Shown here in pieces: positions 38,659 through 46,876 of a stretch of DNA of 64,000 nt. The stretch is from Paenibacillus xylaniclasticus. GTDB lineage: Bacteria > Bacillota > Bacilli > Paenibacillales > Paenibacillaceae. Both the position numbers and the translations under genes were made by a program. The notes under the pieces are model-generated. The model did not search any database, had not been told where the DNA came from, and saw only the letters and a program-made list of their open reading frames with translations. Within the stretch, counting starts at the first letter, position 1. Every line of letters starts with the position of its first letter. The stretch spans positions 248,001-312,000 of the forward strand of contig NZ_BIML01000001.1 of NCBI RefSeq assembly GCF_004001065.1, in the 5' to 3' direction.

Positions 38659-39852
38659 ATGAAAAAAGTTCTCGTTGATACAAATTGCTTGATAGATGGA
38701 TTTGAAATTAAAGAAGAATATACATATGTACTACTATCTCATGTCAACAGAGAATTGGATAAGCATAAGATTTATGGCGACGGAGACCTAAAGTATCGTT
38801 CTCGTCGTGCTGTTCGCTTTATCGAAGACAATGAAGATAAGTTCGAATTTGATATTAGAGACTACAATGTTCAATTTGGCTCTGGATTTGATAATGAATA
38901 CACAGACAATAAGATTATTCAAGCATGTCTAGATAATGACTATTCCTTAATGACGAGAGACTTGCTGCTAAAACAAAAGGCTCGAATGTATGGTGTTGAG
39001 TTGGTAGAATATAGTGACGGAGATGAAGTATTCAAGGATTATACAGGCGTTCTAGAGGTCGAATTAACAGATTCTCAACAGTCACACTTGTACGAAAATC
39101 TCAACATTAATACATATGGTCTAGTTAAAAACCAATACTTAATTGTAAAAAATAAGAACGGAGACTATATCGATAAATTTAGATGGAATGGGAAAGAGCA
39201 CGCTCATATAAAATGGAAAAAGGTTTCAAGTCGCTATTTAGGCGATTCGAAGCCACGTAACCAGCGTCAAGAACTTCTATTTAATATGTTGCAAGATGAT
39301 AATATAACAGTAAAAGGTTGCTTCGGTAAATTTGGCAGCGGGAAAGATTATTGTATGATCTCGCATGCTATAAGTTATATTGAGAGTCAAAAATTCGATA
39401 AACTTGTATTTTGCCGAAATCAGATACCTTTACGTGACGCTCCAGAGAGTGGCTTCAGGAAAGGTGACAATTTCGATAAGATGGTTGAGTTCGCTATGCC
39501 TCTTGCCGATGCAGTTGGGGGAGTTGAGATGCTTCGTCTCATGGTTGAAAAAGGACAAGTCGAATTGCAAGATCTCTCTCGTATTCGTGGGCGCGATATA
39601 AAGAATGCAATCATCTATGTCACTGAGTTCCAAAATAATTCTTCTGAACACGCACGTCTGTTATTGGGTCGAGTTGGCGAGAATTCGCAACTCTGGATTA
39701 ATGGTGATCTCAAGCAAACAGATAGAGAAGTGTTTGCAATAAATAGTGGTATCCGAGCGATGACAAAACTACAAGGGAACGATCTTTACGGTCAAGTTAC
39801 GCTTGATAAGACAGAAAGAAGTAAAACCGCTTCTTTGTCAGAATTAATTTAA
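38659..39852 (+). CDS. PIN-PhoH fusion protein (RNase/ATPase)
   Basis: A 397-residue PhoH2-type fusion. Residues 1-125 are a PIN-domain nuclease (KKVLVDTNCLIDGF with the first Asp, then the acidic block NKIIQACLDNDYSLMTRDLL); residues 175-397 are a PhoH ATPase with KGCFGKFGSGKDYCMIS (Walker A) and NAIIYVTEFQNNSSEHARLL (Walker B plus sensor). PhoH2 proteins act as RNA helicase-nucleases. It starts at ATG 38659, which has only a distant AAAGG. Position after HU and the polymerase suggests RNA processing or turnover of host transcripts in the lytic cycle. Confidence 0.9.
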   Translation: MKKVLVDTNCLIDGFEIKEEYTYVLLSHVNRELDKHKIYGDGDLKYRSRRAVRFIEDNEDKFEFDIRDYNVQFGSGFDNEYTDNKIIQACLDNDYSLMTRDLLLKQKARMYGVELVEYSDGDEVFKDYTGVLEVELTDSQQSHLYENLNINTYGLVKNQYLIVKNKNGDYIDKFRWNGKEHAHIKWKKVSSRYLGDSKPRNQRQELLFNMLQDDNITVKGCFGKFGSGKDYCMISHAISYIESQKFDKLVFCRNQIPLRDAPESGFRKGDNFDKMVEFAMPLADAVGGVEMLRLMVEKGQVELQDLSRIRGRDIKNAIIYVTEFQNNSSEHARLLLGRVGENSQLWINGDLKQTDREVFAINSGIRAMTKLQGNDLYGQVTLDKTERSKTASLSELI

Positions 39853-39859
39853 TCCATTC

Positions 39860-39885
39860 AGACAGGATTTTCTCCTGTCTTTTTT
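39860..39885 (+). terminator. Terminator after the PIN-PhoH gene
   Basis: AGACAGGA-TTTTC-TCCTGTCT is an 8-bp perfect stem followed by TTTTTG, about 8 nt after the stop codon. Confidence 0.85.
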
Positions 39886-39919
39886 GTTGCGTCAAAATAT
39901 TCTAAGGGAGAAATTTTGC

Positions 39920-40075
39920 ATGGCTGATAATAAGAAAAAAGAACTCAATAAAATCAAAGATGATCTTTACGATCTCTATCCTAATGCAATCAGTATTAGC
40001 CTGACAATTGAAGGCGACAAAATTCTGGTGAGTCCAAAAGAGAAGTATGTTGGAGCACCTTCTAACGGGGAGTGA
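39920..40075 (+). CDS. Small hypothetical protein
   Basis: A 51-residue protein (NKIKDDLYDLYPNAISISLT, then IEGDKILVSPKEKYVG). ATG 39920 lies 10 nt after TAAGGGAGAAA. It is followed after 4 nt by the phosphoesterase gene and is probably cotranscribed. Not recognised. Confidence 0.6.
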   Translation: MADNKKKELNKIKDDLYDLYPNAISISLTIEGDKILVSPKEKYVGAPSNGE

Positions 40076-40079
40076 TTGA

Positions 40080-41312
40080 ATGACCAACTCCTCCGCTTTG
40101 CTTGAACTAGGTATCAAAAAGCGAAACAAAGAGATTGATATTAGTTGGGAAGAACTTGCATTAAAACATAGTAACGGTAAATTTTGTTCAGGTGAAACAT
40201 ACCGCTGCTGGGTAAAAAGACAATTAAAATTTAAGGGCGAACTTACTAAGAAGCAAGATTATCACAAAACCAGTGAATCCCCTAGTTATAAAGAAGAAGT
40301 CGAAATTCATCGTGACGGAACACAGAGTTCGAATAAACTTGTTCGCATGTCTATAGAACAAAGTAAGGATGAAAAATTCTTGCTTAAAGCACATGGTTAT
40401 GATTTGGATTCATGGGAACTGATTAGTGCCAAATCAAACATTTGGAATGCTTATTCTAAGAGCGACGGTATTTCTACTCTTTATTCGAGTAAAATTTCAG
40501 TTCGTCCAAAACGGAATGGTTTCAATTATGACCGATTTATTGAATCATTAAGAGAAATTAAACCTTATTCAGTTCAATATCAAGAAAAATCGCCAATAAC
40601 TGAAGCACATGAAAAGCGATTACTTGAAATCTCACTCTACGACACTCATTTTGGAGTATCTGATTATGAATACTATTTCTCGACTCAGCAAAGAATCGCT
40701 ACTAAGATTGCATCAAGACAATGGGAAGAAATTCTCTTTGTTGTTGGACAAGATATGTTGCATAATGACAATTTTCGTGGTCAAACTTCTAGCGGTACTC
40801 TAATTGAGACGGTCGATATGGAAAAAGCATGGGATGATTGTCGTAAGTTCTATGAACCGCTCATTAAACTTGCATTCGAAAATGCTAATAATGTTAAGAT
40901 TGTATATTCAAAAGGCAATCATGATGAATCAATGAGTTGGGCATTTGTTCAGCTTTTAAAGGCACTGTTTCCTTTTGCTAAATATGATGATTCATTTACA
41001 GAGCGCAAGGCACATGTTTTTGGAAATATTTTTATTGGTATTACACATGGAGATAAAGGACGTAAACAGTTGCACAACCTCTTCCCTGTTGAATTTCCTG
41101 AGTTATGGGCAAGAGCCAAGATCCGTGAAGTACATGTCGGACATCTACACGTAGAAGATGGCAGAGATTATTTTGGAATGATGGTTAGAACTCTCGCCAC
41201 AAGGAATAAGACGGACAAGTGGCATCAAGATAATGGTTATATAGGTGCCCATAAGCGCTTTATGTTGTTTGAGTATAGCGAATCTGAATTAGAGAGCATT
41301 CACTATGTCTAA
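40080..41312 (+). CDS. Calcineurin-like metallophosphoesterase
   Basis: A 410-residue metallophosphoesterase. The N-terminal 130 residues include an HTH-like segment (DISWEELALKHSNGKFCSGE). The catalytic domain has the family motifs in order: ISLYDTHFG (DxH), FVVGQDMLHND, YSKGNHDESMSW (GNHD), ITHGDKGRKQL, and VGHLHVEDGRD (GHxH-like). ATG 40080 has GGGGAGTGATTGA upstream. SPbeta has a similar enzyme near its late genes. Likely a DNA or nucleotide phosphatase; substrate unknown. Confidence 0.9.
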   Translation: MTNSSALLELGIKKRNKEIDISWEELALKHSNGKFCSGETYRCWVKRQLKFKGELTKKQDYHKTSESPSYKEEVEIHRDGTQSSNKLVRMSIEQSKDEKFLLKAHGYDLDSWELISAKSNIWNAYSKSDGISTLYSSKISVRPKRNGFNYDRFIESLREIKPYSVQYQEKSPITEAHEKRLLEISLYDTHFGVSDYEYYFSTQQRIATKIASRQWEEILFVVGQDMLHNDNFRGQTSSGTLIETVDMEKAWDDCRKFYEPLIKLAFENANNVKIVYSKGNHDESMSWAFVQLLKALFPFAKYDDSFTERKAHVFGNIFIGITHGDKGRKQLHNLFPVEFPELWARAKIREVHVGHLHVEDGRDYFGMMVRTLATRNKTDKWHQDNGYIGAHKRFMLFEYSESELESIHYV

Positions 41313-41541
41313 GTTGAAAGATATCAATGTAATTTTGCTTAATGATTCTGAACTCAAATCCAAAGAAGAAATTATCGCTGATTATTTAGATATTCTTATT
41401 ACGTGTAGAAAAGCAGATGAGTTTTATCAATGTTTGTCCATGTTCTATGATGACGTGGTTATGAAAACAGGCGAACTTATTATCGAAAAACAAATACGCA
41501 AAAATGCTCAAATACTAGATGAGTTAAGAGAAAACCAATAA
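41305..41541 (+). CDS. Small hypothetical protein
   Basis: A 78-residue helical acidic protein (IIADYLDILITCRKADEFYQ, then MKTGELIIEKQIRKNAQILD). Its ATG 41305 overlaps the end of the phosphoesterase gene by 8 nt, so the two are translationally coupled. Not recognised. Confidence 0.6.
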   Translation: MSKLKDINVILLNDSELKSKEEIIADYLDILITCRKADEFYQCLSMFYDDVVMKTGELIIEKQIRKNAQILDELRENQ

Positions 41542-41631
41542 CCCCACCCTGTCACAATTAATGGGTATGCACACTTTCAATTTGAAAGTAGGCCGATGCC
41601 TCCAACTATAAAACATTGGAGGAATGAAAAT

Positions 41632-42216
41632 ATGGATCGCTTGTATGAGAAAAACTATTTAGAATTAGTTGAGAGTCTCCCACAGTTCGAAGAGTATTAT
41701 TTCTGGAGCCAACTAAAAAAGCGTCGCATCATTCTGAACAGCGAAGTTAATGATTCGCTTGTAGAACGTGTTATTATGCAAATTATAGAATGGAACGAAG
41801 AGGATGCTGATAAGCCAATCGAGGAAAGAAAAATCATAGAAATAGTATTGAATAGCCCCGGCGGTGACGTATATTTAGGTCTGGTACTTTGCTCTGTAAT
41901 TGAAAAGTCCATTACCCCCATCTTGGCTGCTTCAATGGGAGCATCTATTTTAGCATCTGCTGCAAAACATAAGATGCGCTATGCATATGAAACCTCGAAT
42001 GTACTCATTCATGATGGATCGACAGCCCTCATGGGAACATCTAATAAAGTAAAAGATCATATGCGCTTTCAAGAAGAGAAGGATCGTCAGGTTAAGGATA
42101 TTATTCTGAGAAATTCAAAGATTACTGAAGAGAAATACGACAATATGATTGACCGTGAATGGTGGATTACTGCTAAAGATGCGCTAGAACTAGGTATGAT
42201 CGATTATATAATCTAG
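41632..42216 (+). CDS. ClpP-family serine protease
   Basis: A 194-residue ClpP-fold protease. The catalytic serine block is AASMGASILASAAKHKMRYA, the His block NVLIHDGSTALMG, and an earlier strand-turn VLNSPGGDVYLGLVL is the conserved Gly-rich handle. ATG 41632 follows GGAGGAATGAAAAT. ClpP-like enzymes are the prohead protease in several phage groups. The 48523-50079 protein could be a second candidate protease, so this one may act in host protein turnover or capsid maturation. Confidence 0.85.
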   Translation: MDRLYEKNYLELVESLPQFEEYYFWSQLKKRRIILNSEVNDSLVERVIMQIIEWNEEDADKPIEERKIIEIVLNSPGGDVYLGLVLCSVIEKSITPILAASMGASILASAAKHKMRYAYETSNVLIHDGSTALMGTSNKVKDHMRFQEEKDRQVKDIILRNSKITEEKYDNMIDREWWITAKDALELGMIDYII

Positions 42217-42284
42217 GGTATAAAAATCCAATTTCATCAGATTGTTTTTATCAAAAAAAATTAGTTAGAAAAGAGTGTGAGCGC

Positions 42285-42509
42285 GTGACTAAAACAAAAG
42301 ATGAATATGTTAAAGAAAACTTTAAAAAATGGAAAGAAGTGTACCGATTTCCTGCAGAATATGATTTTTATATTGAAAGCCTACTAGATTTACAGTGGAG
42401 CTTCAAAAATATTCCTAACGATCATGTGAAAACGAAAAAAGAATTGTTAGATATGATTATGAGAATACAAAACAATTTTCCGCTCAACGCCATAAGGCGC
42501 GAGATTTAG
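42285..42509 (+). CDS. Small hypothetical protein
   Basis: A 74-residue protein (YVKENFKKWKEVYRFPAEYD, IPNDHVKTKKELLDMIMRIQ). It starts at GTG 42285 behind GAGTGTGAGCGC. Basic and aromatic; not recognised. It ends 214 nt before the zinc-ribbon gene, with the structured region 42548-42697 between them. Confidence 0.55.
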   Translation: MTKTKDEYVKENFKKWKEVYRFPAEYDFYIESLLDLQWSFKNIPNDHVKTKKELLDMIMRIQNNFPLNAIRREI

Positions 42510-42547
42510 AAGTGAATTTTGAGATTATAAAAATGTTCGAATCCATT

Positions 42548-42697
42548 AGCCACAATTCTAGAAGTTGTGGCTCTTTGGTTTGCACATTTTTATTGGTGCA
42601 AAACTGGCAAGCGAGTTTATTCTGCTTATAAGAAGGATTGTAATGACGAATGGCGATTCTCCCTAACCATTCTCCCTCGCTTGTCTTGTTTAGGGAG
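42548..42697 (+). promoter_or_regulatory. Highly structured leader RNA before the terminase module
   Basis: Within 150 nt there are four pairing pairs: AGCCACAA/TTGTGGCT (42548-42572), TTTGCAC/GTGCAAA (42579-42602), CAAGCGAG/CTCGCTTG (42608-42683) and CTCCCTAA/TTAGGGAG (42659-42697). The last two interleave, giving a possible pseudoknot. There is no convincing gene. It ends shortly before GGGAGAGATATATTA and ATG 42724. Confidence 0.6.
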
Positions 42698-42723
42698 CAA
42701 TACTATACGGGAGAGATATATTA

Positions 42724-43803
42724 ATGTCACAGAAGAAGTTTTCAAAAAAAGTAGTGTCTCTTAGTGGGGACAATGAAACCGTCTTAAAAATATGTAGTTG
42801 TTGCAATAAGTCAAAAAATGCTGAAAAGAATTTCTATAAATCGAATAGTAAATTTCATTCAGATGGTCGCGTTGGAATATGTAAAGATTGTGTTCGTGAA
42901 AATGTTAATGCGAATGATATTCTGTCTGTCAAAACGATGCTACTCCATTTAAATAGACCTTTCTTAGCGTCATATTGGGATAACGCTGTTTTAGAAGGTG
43001 AAAAAAAAGGACAGGAGCCATTCGGACTTTATTTGAAAACACTACAGTTGAATGGTATAACAAAGGATTTAACTTGGCTAGAGAGCGATCATGAAAATAA
43101 AGACAATATCCAAGTCTCAACGACATCCCAGGCTATTGATAATCAATTATCATCTTTAGATGACAGTAAAAATAGAGATGATGTAATAAGGCTAATTGGA
43201 TATGATCCTTTTTTATATGAAAATCCAGATGATAAAAAGTCGCTTTATGACAAACTTGTTGATTTCTTAGACGAGTCAACACTTGAAGACAGTTTTAAAC
43301 TTCCGGTTGTAATAGAGATAGTTAAAACATTTAATCAGATAGATAAAATGAACTCAGCTTTAGCATTGATGCTTGCTGATACTTCTTCAATGATGACTAA
43401 TACAGGCAGTATAAAATCATTAATAGAGACTAAAGACAAGATGTATAAATCTGTTCTTGCCTTAGCAAAAGATAATGGTATATCTGTTAATCACAATAAT
43501 AATAAAAGTAAGGGCGGTAACACGCTCAATGGAATCGTTAAGAAACTTAATGAGATCGGACTTGAAGATGCTACTGTAAACTTATTCGATCTAGAGACGT
43601 GTGAAGCAATGAAACAGATTGCCGACATTAGCCACAGAAGTATTCTTGATCAGTTATTGTTTGATGAAAATGATTACGCTGAAATGCTTGCCGAACAGAA
43701 AGAAATAATTCGAAAACATGACGAGAAGACAACTAAACTCGAAGAAGAAGTCAGACTTTTAAAAATAAAACTTAAAAGATTCGAGAGTTTAGAGAATGAA
43801 TAG
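42724..43803 (+). CDS. Zinc-ribbon protein upstream of terminase, possible small terminase
   Basis: A 359-residue protein. The N-terminus has a four-cysteine zinc module, CSCCNKSKNAEKNF and GICKDCVRENV; the rest is helical with a C-terminal coiled coil (HDEKTTKLEEEVRLLKIKL). ATG 42724 lies behind GGGAGAGATATATTA. Its position directly before the large terminase is where a small terminase subunit or DNA-recognition factor usually sits, and a zinc finger plus coiled coil would fit DNA binding and oligomerisation. No sequence match is certain. Confidence 0.6.
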   Translation: MSQKKFSKKVVSLSGDNETVLKICSCCNKSKNAEKNFYKSNSKFHSDGRVGICKDCVRENVNANDILSVKTMLLHLNRPFLASYWDNAVLEGEKKGQEPFGLYLKTLQLNGITKDLTWLESDHENKDNIQVSTTSQAIDNQLSSLDDSKNRDDVIRLIGYDPFLYENPDDKKSLYDKLVDFLDESTLEDSFKLPVVIEIVKTFNQIDKMNSALALMLADTSSMMTNTGSIKSLIETKDKMYKSVLALAKDNGISVNHNNNKSKGGNTLNGIVKKLNEIGLEDATVNLFDLETCEAMKQIADISHRSILDQLLFDENDYAEMLAEQKEIIRKHDEKTTKLEEEVRLLKIKLKRFESLENE

Positions 43804-43839
43804 TCGCACCATTGTCCTACGTCTAAGAGAGGTAATTCA

Positions 43840-46800
43840 ATGGATATTGTAGTGAAAAGTTCACAAGCGCAATTGTCTCAAAGGAAACTTGAGGGATATT
43901 TAAAATTGGCACAAATCATACAATGGGGACGTAGATCGCCTGTTAAATTTTGCGAAAGATTCTTTGGGATTGAATTTCTTGATGCTCAAAAATACGCTTT
44001 TATGAACACATGGTTAAAACCATATAATCTTTGGTGTATAACTCGGAACGGAGGAAAGGCATTAGCTTTAGATACACCTATTCCTACTCCAACAGGTTAT
44101 AAACTAATGAAAGATATTGTTGTTGGTGATTCGGTATTTAGTGCAGATGGATCAATAACAAATGTTATCGCTACTTCTGATATTTTTCTAAATCATGATT
44201 GCTATGAGGTTGAATTTGAAGACGGAGAAAAAGTTATTGCCGATGCTGATCATCTTTGGTATGTACAAACAAGTCACACTCGAAGACTAATCAAAGAAAA
44301 TAAAGATATAAGGACTAGAAGTAGTAAAAGTGTTCATATCAATCACAATTATGACAATATAGATAAAGATGGCTTTGTTGTTTTAAGAACAATTGATATG
44401 GCAAGTGATTTTGTGCATGCGAGAAAAGATGGTAGAGGATTAGAATTCAAATATCGCGTTCCAATTACTAAACCTATTCAGTTTAGCGAAAAACAATTAC
44501 CTATTCATCCTTATCTATTAGGTGTGTGGTTAGTCGATGGGGACTCGAACGATATCAGAATAACTTCACATTTAAATGATTATAAAGAGTTATGTAATCA
44601 TTTAAATGTGATCGGATATTCTACAAAAATATACAATCGAAATAATAATGTAGTTTCTATTGACATTAATATTAACGACAAAAAAGTACAGCCGAACGAG
44701 ACTAAGGACATTTTTAGAAGTTTAAATCTTCTTGGAAATAAACATATCCCAGAAATTTACCTACAATCGAGTGTAGAACAAAGATTTGAACTTTTGAGAG
44801 GGTTAATGGACACCTATGGCTCCTACAACAAGTCGAATAAAAAATGTGAATTTTCGCAAAAGAGTAAAGTATTAATTGATCAATTTTCGAAATTGTTGAC
44901 AAGTCTTGGTATAAAACACAATATTCAAAATAGAGTTACTACTTGCAACGGTGAAAAATTCAACTTATATCGAGTGGAATTTTATACAGATAAGTTACGA
45001 TCTTGCTTTAGATTATCTCGAAAGCATAACTTGTTGCCTGATTCTTTAAATAAAAGGTCTAATAATAAATCCATTGTATCAATTAAAGAAATTTCAAGTG
45101 TCCCTACAAAATGCATTATGGTAGACAATTCAAAGGGACTCTTTTTATTTGGTGAGAAATATACGGTTACTCATAATTCGACCCTGAGCGCCCCATTTAT
45201 TATGACTAAAGGCATACTCTTTGCCGGTCATAATACATATATTCTCAGTAATGTCTCTGCTCAATCTCAAGATACGTTCATGAAAATTGAGAAGATTGCA
45301 AAAAAAGAAATTAACAGTTTTACTGGCCTTACTGATTTCTTTATGGGTGAACTGGTTAAAAGTGCTGCTAACACTGATGGATTTACTCATGCTCAATCTG
45401 GATTCAATTACAAACTGTATAACGGTAGTTCTGTAACTAGTCTTAGTGGCGACATCAATAACAATAGAGGCAAAAGAAGCGCACTCAACATTTACGATGA
45501 ATCTGGTTGGACAGAAGAAGAGTACGTTGTTGCTACTACTCCATTCCTTCTACAGAATGCTACCTTCCGCATGGGCGGCGACATTGATGTTAGTACCTTC
45601 CCTAAACAAGTTCCAAATCAGCGCCTGTTCATTTCTTCCGCTTCCAGTACAGATAGTTACTTTTATACTCTATACCGCGATTATGCGAAGAGAATGATGC
45701 TTGGTGATAAGGACTACTTTGTTTGTGATATCAATTGCGAAGTTATGATCAACCCCCTCTTTAATGGTAAAATATATCCGGTTTCATTGATCGAGCGGAA
45801 CGAAATTGATGCGGAGATGAGAAAGAATAAAGAAAAGGCTTTGCGCGAGTTCTACAACAAATTCTCAATTGATGGTGGTGACAATCAAGTATTTAAAAGA
45901 GCTGTTGTGGTAAGGAACTCAGTCACAAGATTGCCAGTTATTAAAAACGATAATACACGAAAGAGACGTTTTGTTTTAGCATATGATCCAGCTCACCATT
46001 ACGACAATTCGGTATGTTTTGTTGGAGAGATAATAGAAGATCCTCGTGTTGGATTCAGAATGGAGATTTGTAATGGGGTTAGTTTTGTAGATGTAGGTAA
46101 GAAGAAAAAAACTCCGATGCGTACTCCTGAGCAGATGGCTGCCATTAAACAAATGTTACTTGATTATAATGGGATTGCCCCAGATTACGAGAATATTGAG
46201 TGTCTAATGATAGACTCAGGCTCTGGTGGTCACGGTACAACCTATTCCGATTACTTGATGGAAGATTGGGTTGATGCAGATGGAAATCTGCACAAAGGTC
46301 TAATTGACAAGATAGAAAATCAAGAGTATGTATCTCGATTTCCTAATGCAGTTGATAAGTTAAAGTTGATGAGTCCTCAAAAATATAAAAAAGAGATGTA
46401 CGATGCTCTTCTTGAAATGCTTAATCTTGACCTGATATCCTTTACTGCCGAATATGACAGTAAAGGCTTTTTAATGCTGCCAAGAGAAACAGGTAAGGAT
46501 TTGGAAGTAGTCAATGACGAAGGGAAAATTGTATCGGAGAAAGAGATAATATATTCTCACGTTAAATTAGATTTTGAAGAAGAATTAGCTCTAAAAAATA
46601 TTGACCTCGCAAAAGAAGAGTTGGTCAATATTTATAGACACAAAGGTACAAATGATAATTATCGTTACGATTTATCCACGGACAAAGCAGGCAAGATGAA
46701 TGATGACCGCGCATATTGTTTGGCAATGCTTGGATGGTACTTACAGCAAGTAAGAAGACAAAATATCGTAAATAGAGTTCACGAGGAAATCGACATCTCA

Positions 46801-46842
46801 TCCATTCCATCTCAAGTCTCAACGCTAAATATCCGACTTTAA
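43840..46842 (+). CDS. terL: Terminase large subunit containing an intein
   Basis: A 1000-residue precursor of the packaging ATPase-nuclease. The host protein is split at its Walker A: CITRNGGK ends at residue 73, and STLSAPFIM resumes at 447, so splicing restores TRNGGKSTLSAPF and a protein of about 627 residues. The C-terminal nuclease has VLAYDPAHHYDNSVCF, CLMIDSGSGG and MNDDRAYCLAMLGWY as acidic metal ligands. ATG 43840 follows AGAGAGGTAATTCA. It is followed by the portal gene after 34 nt. Packaging would fail without splicing, so the intein is tightly linked to viability. Confidence 0.95.
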   Translation: MDIVVKSSQAQLSQRKLEGYLKLAQIIQWGRRSPVKFCERFFGIEFLDAQKYAFMNTWLKPYNLWCITRNGGKALALDTPIPTPTGYKLMKDIVVGDSVFSADGSITNVIATSDIFLNHDCYEVEFEDGEKVIADADHLWYVQTSHTRRLIKENKDIRTRSSKSVHINHNYDNIDKDGFVVLRTIDMASDFVHARKDGRGLEFKYRVPITKPIQFSEKQLPIHPYLLGVWLVDGDSNDIRITSHLNDYKELCNHLNVIGYSTKIYNRNNNVVSIDININDKKVQPNETKDIFRSLNLLGNKHIPEIYLQSSVEQRFELLRGLMDTYGSYNKSNKKCEFSQKSKVLIDQFSKLLTSLGIKHNIQNRVTTCNGEKFNLYRVEFYTDKLRSCFRLSRKHNLLPDSLNKRSNNKSIVSIKEISSVPTKCIMVDNSKGLFLFGEKYTVTHNSTLSAPFIMTKGILFAGHNTYILSNVSAQSQDTFMKIEKIAKKEINSFTGLTDFFMGELVKSAANTDGFTHAQSGFNYKLYNGSSVTSLSGDINNNRGKRSALNIYDESGWTEEEYVVATTPFLLQNATFRMGGDIDVSTFPKQVPNQRLFISSASSTDSYFYTLYRDYAKRMMLGDKDYFVCDINCEVMINPLFNGKIYPVSLIERNEIDAEMRKNKEKALREFYNKFSIDGGDNQVFKRAVVVRNSVTRLPVIKNDNTRKRRFVLAYDPAHHYDNSVCFVGEIIEDPRVGFRMEICNGVSFVDVGKKKKTPMRTPEQMAAIKQMLLDYNGIAPDYENIECLMIDSGSGGHGTTYSDYLMEDWVDADGNLHKGLIDKIENQEYVSRFPNAVDKLKLMSPQKYKKEMYDALLEMLNLDLISFTAEYDSKGFLMLPRETGKDLEVVNDEGKIVSEKEIIYSHVKLDFEEELALKNIDLAKEELVNIYRHKGTNDNYRYDLSTDKAGKMNDDRAYCLAMLGWYLQQVRRQNIVNRVHEEIDISSIPSQVSTLNIRL
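44059..45177 (+). mobile_element. LAGLIDADG homing-endonuclease intein in terL
   Basis: Residues 74-446 (373 aa) form a complete intein. It begins with Ala (ALALDTPIPTPTGYKLM) instead of the usual Cys, has DADHLWYVQ in block B, and ends KCIMVDNSKGLFLFG with YTVTHN, then Ser+1. Ala1 plus a Cys in block F and Trp in block B is the class 3 intein pattern known from phage terminases. The endonuclease has both motifs, LLGVWLVDGD and LLRGLMDTYG, with their aspartates intact, so homing is probably active. Confidence 0.9.
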
Positions 46843-46876
46843 GCATCTTTCAATAGAAATGAGGTGAGATATCCGT

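Noticed and set aside
42567-42764. A 65-codon rightward frame across the structured leader
   Set aside because: It overlaps several RNA stems, lacks a ribosome-binding site, and runs into the zinc-ribbon gene in another frame.
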